Below, in pieces: positions 10,901-20,418 of a stretch of DNA of 64,000 nucleotides (positions within the stretch are counted from its first letter, which is position 1; every line of letters starts with the position of its first letter). A program made the translations under genes and the position numbers. The notes under the pieces are model-generated. The model did no database searches. It saw only the letters and a list, made by a program, of their open reading frames with translations, and was not told where the DNA came from. This stretch comes from Branchiostoma floridae (Eukaryota > Chordata > Leptocardii > Amphioxiformes > Branchiostomatidae). Location: assembly GCF_000003815.2 (NCBI RefSeq), contig NC_049997.1:8312676-8376675 (forward strand). Direction: 5' to 3'.

Positions 10901-11768
10901 CTTCGGCAATTCTCAGCAGCAGTCATCCCCCGTGCAAATGCTGATGGACTACCTCAATGGACAATCTAATAGGCCAAACATGCAGTCCATCGTCCAACAG
11001 CTCCTTGGCTCCTCTTCAGTCATCAACCAGATCTTCGGAAACAACGAGAGGCCAACGCCGCAGCAAATGCTGTACGAGCACATCTTCGGCAACGATGGCC
11101 AGCGTCCTCAGGCTAGCCTGCAGGTACTCATCCAGCAGATGTTTGGCACAAACAGACCGTCGCCCAACCAGATCATGCAGCAGGCTGTCCAAGTCATGTT
11201 CGGTGTTCAGCAACAGGGGTGGAACACAAACACGTTCTACGACGACGATAATCAAGATCCGCTCGCCTGGCTCCTTGGAGACGACTGGATGAATTGGTTC
11301 ATGCCGGAAGAGGAAGAGAATGACAACTGGTTCTCCTGGCTGTTTGAAGAAGAAGACAAGGAAGATGACAATAATGACTGGTTCTCCTGGCTTATGGGTG
11401 ATGAGGACAAGTCATCAGAGGAGGACAAGGAGGATAGCTGGCTGTCCTGGCTGTTTGGGGAAGAAGACAAAGAGGACGATAAGGAAGACGACACACAAGA
11501 TTGGTGGTCCTCGTGGTTTGGCGGCGAAGAAGAAGAAGAGGAGAAGCCGGAGATGTGGTACACGTGGTTCTTCACCCCTCCTATGGAACAGGACAAGGAC
11601 TCCTCCGAATCGATGGAGAACAACTGGCTCTCCTGGGCGCAACCTCAGAACGATGACCAGCCTGACACCTTCCTGACCTGGTGGCTGTCGGACGACTCCC
11701 AGATGTACTCCGGATTCGACCATCTCGTCAAGCCCATGCAGTTCCTTCGCGGTCGCCAGTGGGGTTAG
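4913..11768 (+). CDS. Giant secreted multi-repeat protein, 2206 aa, no recognised family
   Basis: Two coding exons join in frame: 4916-9828 (donor AG|GTGAGA) and 10061-11768 (acceptor TTACAG|TGACG). The split codon is AG+T, giving 1637+1+568 residues. The first exon starts three bases after an acceptor (TTTTACAG|GAGATG), so an unplaced 5'UTR exon is likely. Residues 1-20 form a signal peptide with probable cleavage after AHA. Residues about 59-1015 hold ten repeats of 94-99 residues. About 1030-1630 carries a recurring IPDDF-type motif. The second exon gives a Met-rich section, a Q/N-rich repeat section and an acidic Trp-rich tail. I see only one cysteine (in TDGCVHAI) and no transmembrane segment after the signal. 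N-glycosylation sequons recur in the repeats. Codons favour C or G endings, unlike the AT-rich flanks, which is consistent with high expression. An extracellular structural, silk-like or mucus role is inference only. Exon structure is secure; function is unknown. Confidence 0.85.
5090..7960 (+). repeat. Protein-level repeat array A: ten units of 94-99 residues
   Basis: The anchor QFYxVAxxxNxS (degenerate in units 1, 2, 9 and 10) starts at 5267, 5549, 5846, 6137, 6428, 6722, 7016, 7307, 7601 and 7889. That gives spacings of 94, 99, 97, 97, 98, 98, 97, 98 and 96 codons. Each unit reads roughly xxDLIEVKRLLxTxEFxYV, then LSxLIxxxLxPYGLExNN, then YxWTxxLY and the anchor. Units 5-7 are most alike; units 1 and 8-10 are diverged. 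The pattern of alternating hydrophobic positions suggests packed alpha helices. Sequons of the NWT, NVS or NTS type sit at equivalent places. Confidence 0.88.
8005..9765 (+). repeat. Protein-level repeat array B: recurrent G-x-x-IPDDF-x-P motif
   Basis: A motif of the form (L/F)G(I/V/F)x(I/L)P(D/E)(D/N)(F/Y), usually followed by an acidic or proline-containing stretch and an aromatic helix-like stretch, recurs about nine times in the last third of the first exon. Clear cases read DIPDDFSF, SLPDDFQP, YLPEDYRP, ELPDDFKL, DIPEDYKV, DIPDDFQP and NPPDNFEP. Spacing is irregular (about 30-110 residues), unlike array A. The sections between are rich in Trp, Met and Phe. No known domain is recognised. 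Confidence 0.75.
10490..11235 (+). repeat. Protein-level repeat array C: Q/N-rich units ending in FFG or FG
   Basis: Within the second exon, units of about 22-30 residues follow the pattern (R/Y)PxLQQxxxxFFGxNQQ. Examples read RPLLQQLFDNFFGSNQQQ, YPVLQTIADNFFGNSQQQ and RPSPNQIMQQ...VMFGVQQQ. Around ten units can be counted. They combine an amphipathic short helix with a polar Gln/Asn linker, a composition seen in self-associating or prion-like scaffolds. The neighbouring upstream part (10061-10490) is Met- and His-rich and helix-like. Confidence 0.75.
11245..11712 (+). repeat. Protein-level repeat array D: acidic tail with W-x-S-W-L-F motifs
   Basis: The C-terminal part alternates runs of Glu/Asp with short aromatic motifs. 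Motifs read NWFSWLFEEE, DWFSWLMGDE, SWLSWLFGEE, DWWSSWFGGE, MWYTWFFTPP, NWLSWAQ and TFLTWWLSDD, at roughly 11326, 11378, 11439, 11500, 11554, 11620 and 11668. Seven to eight copies occur at spacings of about 15-25 residues. The DNA is correspondingly rich in GAAGAAGAC and TCCTGGCTG. A long serine-rich frame on the opposite strand is only the shadow of this purine-rich tract. Confidence 0.85.
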
Positions 11769-12847
11769 TCATCCTAAACAGCACCTTATAACTCAGGTAG
11801 ACAACTGCGTAGTGCTCTCCAAAATCAACACAATGTAACAGTGGTGGTAGAATACTTTTCAAGGCTTAGTCAAGAAAATATCAGAAGTCAGTGACTTTAT
11901 TTCTGAGAATTTGTATAGAAGCAAAGTTTGGCTCTTGCGCTAGACAGGGAAAATACCCTTCGAAGATGTAATGTCGAAAAGCATGGCAGTACTGTATCTG
12001 TAAAATCACATTCTTTCACCAGGAATGAATGTATTTTTGTAGGATTGTTTGAGCGGTGAGAAGAAAATTCACAACAAACGAAACATTTGCATTACTTGGT
12101 GGACGTCTTTCCCTTTGTAGCATTGAGTTTTCCCTGAAAAGTCCTTGGTTTTATCAATCAAATTGATTGAGTCTACTTTCAATACATAGACATTTTCCGA
12201 TTATCAAAGTCCTTAGACTGTGAATAGTCATTTTTAAACAAACATCGTAAACATTGTACTCGACTACGCTGTATCAATGCAATGTGTGAACTTTTTTTGT
12301 TAAAACAAGGAAGCATGTACAAGCAATAATGAAAATGTAAGTAATGACAACAAGATGTTTAGTGCAGACGACGTAATTGTTCTTTAATCAACACGTAATA
12401 TATGTCAGTGTTCCTTGATGGAAATACTACACAATCCTTTTCGTGTGATGTCGAAATGTTATTATTCGTTCCAAAACAAGAAAAAAAGGAATGAGCGCTT
12501 GTAACCGAAGAATCTACAATGTAAGAGTACAGAAATGTATTTTTAACAACTTTCATTCATTGATTTAATACTGTGATATGTAAGTTCTAGACTATGAGGG
12601 TTAGAGCAAACAAATTTGCTCATTGTGTGTGCATCGCAATATACACAAGTACGTACTGTTCGAAAGATTACTGAATGATACAATACAAATCATGATGCTC
12701 ATTCCACTCTTTTGTAGCTGTCGTGTTTTTCTGATACAATAGCGAAGTCAAGTCAGTCAGGTCACAGTGCCAGTGAAATGGACATTTCTCTATCATGAAC
12801 GTTAAAATTCACTCTTTGCTAATAGAAAACGTCCATGTAGTCTTAAA

Positions 12848-12995
12848 GTCAATTGTCTACTGTGTGCCCATTGGTGGGACAAATTAGCAACTGACGGTGA
12901 CGTCACAGAATTCTCCATTAGCTAGGAGTCCATTCCGTGACGTTATGATCCGTTACTGGTATGTCCTACCATTGGGCGTACAGTAAACAATTGAT
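12848..12995. repeat. Short inverted-repeat element (MITE-like)
   Basis: The left arm TCAATTGTCTACTGTGTGCC starts at 12849 and continues CATTGGTGGGACA. It matches the reverse complement of the right arm (CATTGGGCGTACAGTAAAC then AATTGA, ending near 12995). Arms are about 33 bases with a few mismatches, around an interior of about 80 bases. No target duplication was resolved. Confidence 0.65.
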
Positions 12996-13772
12996 TAGGA
13001 TTGCACAGATGTTTTCATAGATCAAATTTGTACTTCAATGGTAGAGGAGCTTTCATGGTGCTGTCAATTTAGATGTAATGATAATGAATTTAGATTAGTT
13101 AGATTAGATGTCCTTTTAGGAACTGACAATGAGCCGAATGTTAAATTACAATTCAAACCATATAAGTAGATAATTTCAAACAACCAGTAAATGATCTGGA
13201 TAACATATACAACCCCCTCTAACCGACGCACAAACATAGAAAACACCGTACCTAGATCCAATAACAAGACACAAATAGGGGTCTCGCCCTTGTGTGTGCT
13301 AGACTCAATATATTATCATGCCTAAAATGCATTCAAATTATTCCTACATACATGAACCACTCTCATGAACTGCCTTATGTGCTTCTAGGTAGCAAGAAGA
13401 CAACAAAACTTTCTAGAAGAATAAAATAACCTAAACACATGGGCTCCACAATAAAAACAAAAATATGCGAGTGGAATACACCGTTAAACACAAAGTTTTG
13501 AGTCTACTGTAGTGGCGTTTAAAATGCCACTTGAAATCACCCAATATATTACAGTTGTTATGACACAACGAAACCTAATGTTTACCTGTTAGTGAGAGCT
13601 TAGCCTCTCAAAAACTGGAGGAATGGGTTTCAACTTCTGTTACACTCAATAAAGGTAAGAGGGTCAGGGGAGGCTTTTAAGGTGACAACAACACATTCTG
13701 TTTTAATACAGATTTGTTGCAACTTGTTTTTATTTATATCTATAGACGTTTGTTGTAAGATTTACTGGTCCT

Positions 13773-13800
13773 AGCCTCACAGACGTCATTCTGTGAGGCT
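13773..13800. other. Perfect 11-bp hairpin with CRE-like loop
   Basis: AGCCTCACAGA at 13773-13783 and TCTGTGAGGCT at 13790-13800 form a perfect 11-bp stem around the six-base loop CGTCAT. Together with the stem this reads GACGTCAT, a half-symmetric CRE-like core. No poly-U follows and its role is unknown. Confidence 0.5.
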
Positions 13801-14595
13801 CCAATATCAAATAAGCTTAAATTACCTACGTCACAAGGTAGTGTTGAACTTTGACCTCTTCACGCTAACGAACACGTTCAAAGAAAGCCCCGACACGCCG
13901 TCCACACGTTATGTATGCCTTCTTGTTGACCCCTTCAATCTTTGTCTGAAAGCAATCCACAAGTTTGTTCCGCTAAATGGTTTGTAGCCAGTGGATCATC
14001 ATTCATTATGTCGAAAACTCTTTGTTCCCTCTATGACAGATCAAATTTGGACGGATGACTCGGCAGACTAAAACTTCGCTAGTGTACAGTAAGCAAAACT
14101 ACTTTAAAAGCGTGTGACATTTGAATAGGCAACAATATCAATATTTTAACTGCCAGTGTTTTACCCTTGCTAGAGTGATGTAACCAAAACACATTTGGGA
14201 GTTGCATAACGCTTTAAAGATGTCAATAATATTTGTATTTGGAAAACACACTGATGTAATGGGGCCTTACCATTGCCTGTTCACGAGTATTTCACGTGGT
14301 ATTGTGTAAAAGCAATGTGCTAATGTTGTTAAGAAGAAAACAAAGACACAACATGCAAGCGTTCTTATGAAGTCTTATTTCCCATATCTAAAGAACGTAC
14401 AGTTTATGTACAGTGCGCAAAATAACTAAGAACTTTGTTAAACTATACAATGATCTTTCATGATATATTACAGAAGTCATACTTCAAGATAACACTGCAA
14501 CATATTTTACGTTTCACGTATAACAACATGTACTACATTAACTACAATAACTATAAACGGTCATTGGACCAATATATTTTCATAATATAAACATA

Positions 14596-15941
14596 TGTCA
14601 CAGTAGAGATAACGATCCAGTAGAATCGCCGATTCTCCTAGGAGAGATTGCGATCGGAGTTTCTCCTAGGAGAGATCTCGATCGCAATCAGTACTAGTAG
14701 AATCGCCGATGTAGGAAACATCAATAATTTTTTTGATAAAGAATGATTTTATTTAGTATTAATGCAAACCTACTAACTCATTACCAACTACACTCAAGCC
14801 TACTTGTGTCACTTCTACAATGTTAACTTCACCGAAGATTACCACACTTGAGTAACTTCTGCAACTTAACTCAAGGTGCACTATAGTATATAGCATCACC
14901 ATCATTCATGGTAAATTTAATGTAAGTATGTTTTCTGATAAACTAATTTCTGATAAAGTAATTTCTGATTAGGTAGTGGAAAAAATCTTATAATTTGTGA
15001 AAGACACCAACACGTCATCAAACAATGTCATCATCATCATCATCATCATCGGTCGGCAATGTCATTATGCAAATGTCATGGCTTTTGATGAAGAGCAGTA
15101 ACAACTGTAAAGTCGCCATACAGGTGTCAAAAGATCAAGCAGAGTTTCAAGATATTACTCACAATTTCACACCTATTGAGTACATTTCACCAGTCAGACT
15201 TGTACTGGATCATTTCACAGAAGAACAATAAGCATTGTTAAGTGATCAACAGGTGTCAAAATACAGTTGCAGAAGTGACTCTAGTGTGGTAGTCTTCGGT
15301 GAAGTTAACATTGTAGAAGTAACACAAGTAGGCTTGAGTGTAGTTGGTAATGAGTTAGTAGGTTTGCATTAATACTGCAGGGCTCGAAATTCATTTTTAG
15401 GATTAGGTGCACTGGTGCACCCAGCTTAAAAAATTGGGTGCACCAAAAAATTTTTGGGTGCACCACTAAAATTTAAATAGAATGTCAGACAAAAATGACA
15501 ACAAAACTTAGTTACAAGCTATCAAATTCTTAAACAAGTTCCATGACAGACATTTTTATCATCTTTCTAACACTTAGATTTCAAGAATATGATGTATACT
15601 AGTATACTTGATATCTTTACATACATAAACCTAAGAAAATATTTGGGTGCACCCTGTGCACCCACTGAAAAAAATTGGGTGCACAGTTCCAATTTTGGGT
15701 GCACCTGGGTGCACATGCACCCAGTATTTCGAGCCCTGATACTAAAAAAATCATTGTTTATCAAAAAAATTATTGCTGTTTCCTACATCTTAGCATCATT
15801 TGAGATTGGATCGGAGTTTCTCCTGAATCGGCGACTCTACTGGTACAGATTGCGATCGAGATCTCTCCTAGGAGAAACTCCGATCGCGATCTCTCCTAGG
15901 AGAATCGGCGATTCTACTGGATCGTGATCTCTACTGTGACA
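14596..15941. mobile_element. Foldback transposon with long complex inverted arms
   Basis: The ends TGTCACAGTAGAGAT and ATCTCTACTGTGACA are perfect inverted repeats, and inversion continues inward. The left arm is 14596 to about 14868; the right arm is about 15265-15941 once a nested 15377-15743 insertion is removed. Arms contain internal palindromic modules built on TCTCCTAGGAGA and GATCGCGATC. The left arm lacks about 40 bases present in the right arm. The flanks ACATA and CATA suggest a short target duplication but are not clean. There is no coding capacity: the small Ser-rich frame inside comes from an (ATC)n tract at 15026. It is probably a non-autonomous DNA transposon. Confidence 0.85.
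15377..15743. mobile_element. Nested element with CAGGGCTCGAAAT termini inside the foldback
   Basis: CAGGGCTCGAAAT at 15378 and ATTTCGAGCCCTG ending at 15738 are perfect terminal inverted repeats. The interior carries repeated GGGTGCACC motifs in both directions. Comparison with the left arm of the host foldback shows the uninterrupted site reads GCATTAATACTAAA, so ATACT is duplicated on both sides (15372-15376 and 15739-15743). An extra G adjoins the left terminus. No coding capacity. Confidence 0.85.
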
Positions 15942-16468
15942 CATACATGTAAACGTACATGGACTTCAATGGCACGCCTTTACCTTATCCTTTGTAGTTT
16001 ACCGTTTAACGCAGTGGAATTTGATTATATCTGATTCTCGAAATGCAACAACTGTTATTTAATCATCACAACATTGTGCTACATCTATTTGTATGGAACC
16101 AGTGGTGAGTTCACCAGTGTACATTTCTGTTTGATATGGTTTTGAAATTATAACTAACAAAAGGTCACAACAACAGTAGCAACAACATCGTTAACTTCAG
16201 TAACAACATATAGCTGCTAGGGGTTCTGCTTGTATAGCGCTAAGTAGTCAGAATTCTCTCAGAATGTCATAGACAATAAAATTAAGTAGAATTGTGCGTA
16301 TGTTTGGTAGCCTCGTATCCAACCGTATTATAGCTCCCGAGTCTCTTCTGTCCTCTTAGCAAATACGGCTGGATACCAGGCTATCTGATTGGGGAATATT
16401 ATAACGTGCGAAGAGAACATTTTGGATTGTAAGAATGGAATGCAATTCAGAGTCTGTATTCTGTGTGT
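15942..16468. other. Non-coding interval with a 76-bp palindrome
   Basis: No exon is supported. At 16308-16383 the sequence TAGCCTCGTATCCAACCGTATT is mirrored by AATACGGCTGGATACCAGGCTA. This forms a short palindromic element of MITE type with about 22-base imperfect arms. Confidence 0.6.
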
Positions 16469-19088
16469 CTACTTAACCTCTGTAGTCAGGAGTGTACAGA
16501 GTACAGGGTAACAGTGGTTGTTATTGTTTTCTTTAGTACTGTGGTCATTTCCAAAATCCTTATCTTCAAGAGGGTTTTCTGAGTTCTTGTCGTTCAAGAA
16601 GTGTTCTGGACTCACTGGCGGTTGTGAAAGGGGTAACCGATCCAGTCTCTCTGAGGTTGCCAAGAAATCCCCATGTTGATCCTTGTAACAAAGCCAATAC
16701 GTCGGGCGACGAAGGCTATCCAAACAGCAGTTCAACAGTTTCTTTGACCAGTAGAAGTCGGAATAAGTTGGAGGACTGATATGGGGTTTTACAGGTGTCC
16801 GGACGTCGAGTTTCGTTGGAGTGCAGTACATACGCCGACGCTTCCAAAACGTGTTACATTTTCCGTTTTGGTAGGGGAAATACTGATTTCCTATGTGGCT
16901 GTGCATGTGCACTTCGTAATCGCCCTTGTTTGCCATGACGTGCGAGCAAATCTTACACAAAAAGTGGTCCGTGTTTGGCGTAGCAAAATGCACAATCATG
17001 ACGGACAACGTTGAAGACATGAAGTCGCAACACGGACATTTGTAGACGCCCTCTTGCGGATCTTCGGGGCGGTGCAGTTTGAGTCTCATGTGACGCGAAA
17101 GTTTTGCCGACTCCGCGGTCGCGTAGCAGCAGCGCGTACATCTGTAAGGTTTTTCTCCGATGTGAATTTTCATGTGAGACGCCATGTTTGACCTGTGGAT
17201 TTAAACAAATATAGTCTTCTAACAATACAAATATCATTTACTCTTTATCAATACCCATAGAGCTTCATAGCTCATAATGACCAACATGACCTACATCTAC
17301 ATACGCACATACATTGCAACATTCCATACCATACGCCCACTGTTACATGCAACAAAAACAACAACAATAACTAAACAACAACTGTAAAACGGATAAACAG
17401 GCATATTCTTATCATTGCGGCAGCGACACCTAGCTGCAATGAGAAGTAGAACAAGCGAGGATTGTCCGACAGACGACGACCGATCACCATCAAATCGGCT
17501 AGGTAGTAACTCTACCTAGTATTTATGGGCAGGTCAAACATTTTTATTTCAAATTTCTTGTTGGAGATCACTTTTTGAACCTATTTTTCTACTGGTTCCA
17601 ATGCATATACAAACATTCCCTAACATATACATAGATTAAGACAACTGTCCATTCATCTGTCGATTGTTAGCTGTAGATTACTAGTATTAGTAATGTTCTA
17701 ATTTCAACTCACATGCTCTATCGTGGTCGGCCCTATAGCTACTATAGAAGCCAAGTCAAAGCCGATAAGATACAGTTTAGCGTTAGACTTGAGTAGTTAC
17801 TACTAGTATACTGTTTACCATGGTTTGTCATTTTTTTTGTCACTTGCACTTAGACCTCCGACAAGAACTTGCAATAAACTTATTACTAGTACCTACTTGT
17901 ACGCCGCCCTGTACCCGCACTCCCCACACATGTACGGTTTTGTGTGTTTGGCCATGTGCGCTCTCAGAGCCTTACGGCGGGTAGCGGCGAACTCACAGTG
18001 ACGACATCGGTAGATTTTGATCGCCCAGACTGTGAACGAACGAAATTTTGGGTGAACTTTTCAATAAAGACTGTCCAAGACATAAGACTTAAGTTGTTAG
18101 TACAACGGGTTTATGTTGCTTGGAGATTCCTTTTCTGAAAGCCACATATGAGGAACTAGAAGGGCAACATCTCGCAAAACAAAGAAATAATTTCACGTTC
18201 AGATGGTCTGGTCTATCAAACTACTGCTCTGATTATTCTTACTCAATCAAATCCATATACAAATGTAGGTATGGGGACCAGCCCCTGTCATGTCACTTGC
18301 TACATTCAGCAATCGCAACCGAACATCACAGAATAGAAGAACTTTATTGCGCAACGATCGTACACGGTACAATGTATGGCAAAAAAAAGAAGAAACAAAC
18401 GTATCATCCTAATTACTAAAACAAGTATCAAACATAGTACATATGCAGATTATGAATATAGAATGAAATTGACATCCTAATTTCTAGAACAATAAGACCT
18501 AGCCTAAATATTGTATTACAATATCTGATACTATACCAGTAACCATGGTAACAGCCGTCTGGTCCAGGTCATTAACCTTAATAGTTATTTGTTTGGAGAA
18601 GAAGAATAGAAAGAAGAAGAAACAACGCAAAAACAACATGTTTCTCTTCTTTGAAGGTAAAAGTACACAGAAATGTTTCCATTGTATACGTTTACTAACA
18701 CATTCGACCACATGTTTTAATTTAATTCAAATGCAAAAAATAACCTTTTTTTTTGGTTCATGATAAAAGTTTTTGGTTCATTATAAAAGTTTTCTAATGT
18801 CAGTCAGATTAAGATAAACGCCTTGAAAAACAAACTTATACTTGTTTTCTGACCTTTGTGTTTAGAGCTGTGTATGTTCATCTCACACTCGAACGGCGTG
18901 GTGAACTGGCAGTGGCTGCACTTGTAAAACCTCTCGCGCGGGTGGGCCCTCTTCAGATGACGTGTGAGGTTCTTCTTGTACTGGGAGTTGAAGTCGCAGT
19001 ACGGACACTCGTTAATCACGAAGTTATCACGTGACGAGCACGTGATCTCATCCTCAGGATGGTCTGTGTCGTCCTCCATTCTTGTCAT
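16469..19088 (-). CDS. C2H2 zinc-finger protein, seven fingers, three coding exons
   Basis: Exons are 19088-18854, 18029-17897 and 17192-16469, with donors AAAG|GTCAGA and ACAA|GTAGGT and acceptors TTCACAG|TCTGG and TCCACAG|GTCAA. Phases agree at both junctions, giving 363 residues. The start ATG at 19088 has an in-frame TGA directly before it; the fourth codon (ATGG at 19079) has a better context. Fingers follow C-x2-C-x12-H-x3-5-H: CPYC at residue 28, CSHC 57, CRHC 87, CGEC about 112, then CTRC, CPCC and CKIC. The CGEC finger is completed only by splicing (exon 2 ends in the middle of it), which confirms the junction. Only one linker is the canonical H-x-GEKPYxC (HIGEKPYRC). The about 140-residue tail after the fingers is acidic and Asn-rich with no known domain. 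It is a probable nuclear DNA-binding protein of the broad polydactyl type (REST/ZFY-like finger style); the target is unknown. Confidence 0.85.
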
Positions 19089-20418
19089 TCATGGATAGAT
19101 AGAAAGAAAGCATGAATGAATAATACGGGCGGCACAATTTAGTCTCTTATAGGTCTTTTACTTGTATAATTAATAATTAACAATTAGGGCCCAAACGCAT
19201 AACACTTAGCCTCTGCCCCAAAGTGCTGTCTACTTCTCAAAAAACACGACTACAACAAGTCCAGTACAAGAGATATCAATAACGGAAATTTCGCTGCAGC
19301 ACCTTAGATAGCCACTAGGTGGCCATTATCAACCTTGACCTTCGTTTTCCCGACCCCTACCCACCTACAAATTATCGCGAGGATCCATGCAAGGCTTCTT
19401 GAGTTAAGCTGTTCTGGTCTTATTCATGAGTTTTTATCACTCCATTGAAAGTAATACAAAAAAAAAGTTTAACGTTTTTTTACATGGGTGCGTTCATAAT
19501 GAAACTACAGGAAATCTCATTTTATTCATTCTTTGTTGAGCACATTTCCCTATATCATGAGAGAACATTGCCAATGACCAATAAACCATACGTTCTTTGT
19601 TTATAGCAATTACAAACTACTACATGTATTTGTCTTTCCTGACTGTTCCACTGCCCATGTACTGCATGTTAAGTTACACATGTAATTCGTCTAGACACAC
19701 CAGTATATGTTATCCCTCCATGTGCAATAGTACTCGACTGTACAAAAACTAGTCTTGGTGGTTGACAAATGTACCATTGTTGTTGTTGTTTTTAATAAAA
19801 AATAAATTAAAAAAGAAGTAGTAAACAAAATCTAAAAAAAGAAAACTACACTTTGTCACTCCCCGCAGGAGGCACATTTTCGCTGTTCGTGTACAACCGC
19901 ACCACTCAGAACCCAGAATTATGTACCTCCGACATTGCGCGCGGTCAACTGGTAATTTCTTCAGTTACAAACAAACTTTCACCAATCTAACTTTTGAGAA
20001 CAGTTTGACTGGCTGAAAGGGAATTTCTCGCCGCTAAAAACACACGCGTCCATGCAGCCGTTCATATATATATTCTGGCTCGGCACTCTTTTAGGAGTAC
20101 CCCCTCGGAGTAATACATGAATGAGACCTTCAAAGGCAGACAAGCTGACACACAGACACACAAACACACCCAAAACATATTAACCTTCTTGTTTAATGTA
20201 ATAAATGATATCACATATTGTCAACAACTGAACCCCAACATGTTTGTTTACGTGTTTGGTGCTTTCGTCTCCTTCTCGTACGTCTCGTATTGATTTGAAA
20301 ATATGTTGGGGTCACTTGAGTCCATTGTCCAAGACGACACTCTTCTTAAATTCTAAATTCTAGGACTTTCGGAATTATATTGACGGGGAACTAGTGTATA
20401 TGAGTAGAAAGCTTAGAA
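19089..20418. other. Non-coding interval
   Basis: AT-rich sequence upstream of the zinc-finger gene, presumably including its promoter and 5'UTR. No coding exon, RNA gene or clear repeat structure is visible apart from short A/T runs. Confidence 0.5.

Larger units (their letters stand above)
11769..14595. other. Non-coding interval with two short inverted repeats
   Basis: This AT-rich interval lies between the giant gene and the foldback element. No coding exon is supported. It must contain the 3'UTR and poly(A) site of the upstream gene. The first AATAAA signals I find are at 13420-13425 and 13450-13455, over 1.6 kb past the stop, so either the 3'UTR is long or a variant signal is used. The inverted repeats at 12848 and 13773 are listed separately. 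Confidence 0.55.

Noticed and set aside
15025..15231. Short frame starting with a Ser run in the foldback element
   Set aside because: The Ser run comes from an (ATC)n tract and the rest lies in non-coding transposon DNA.
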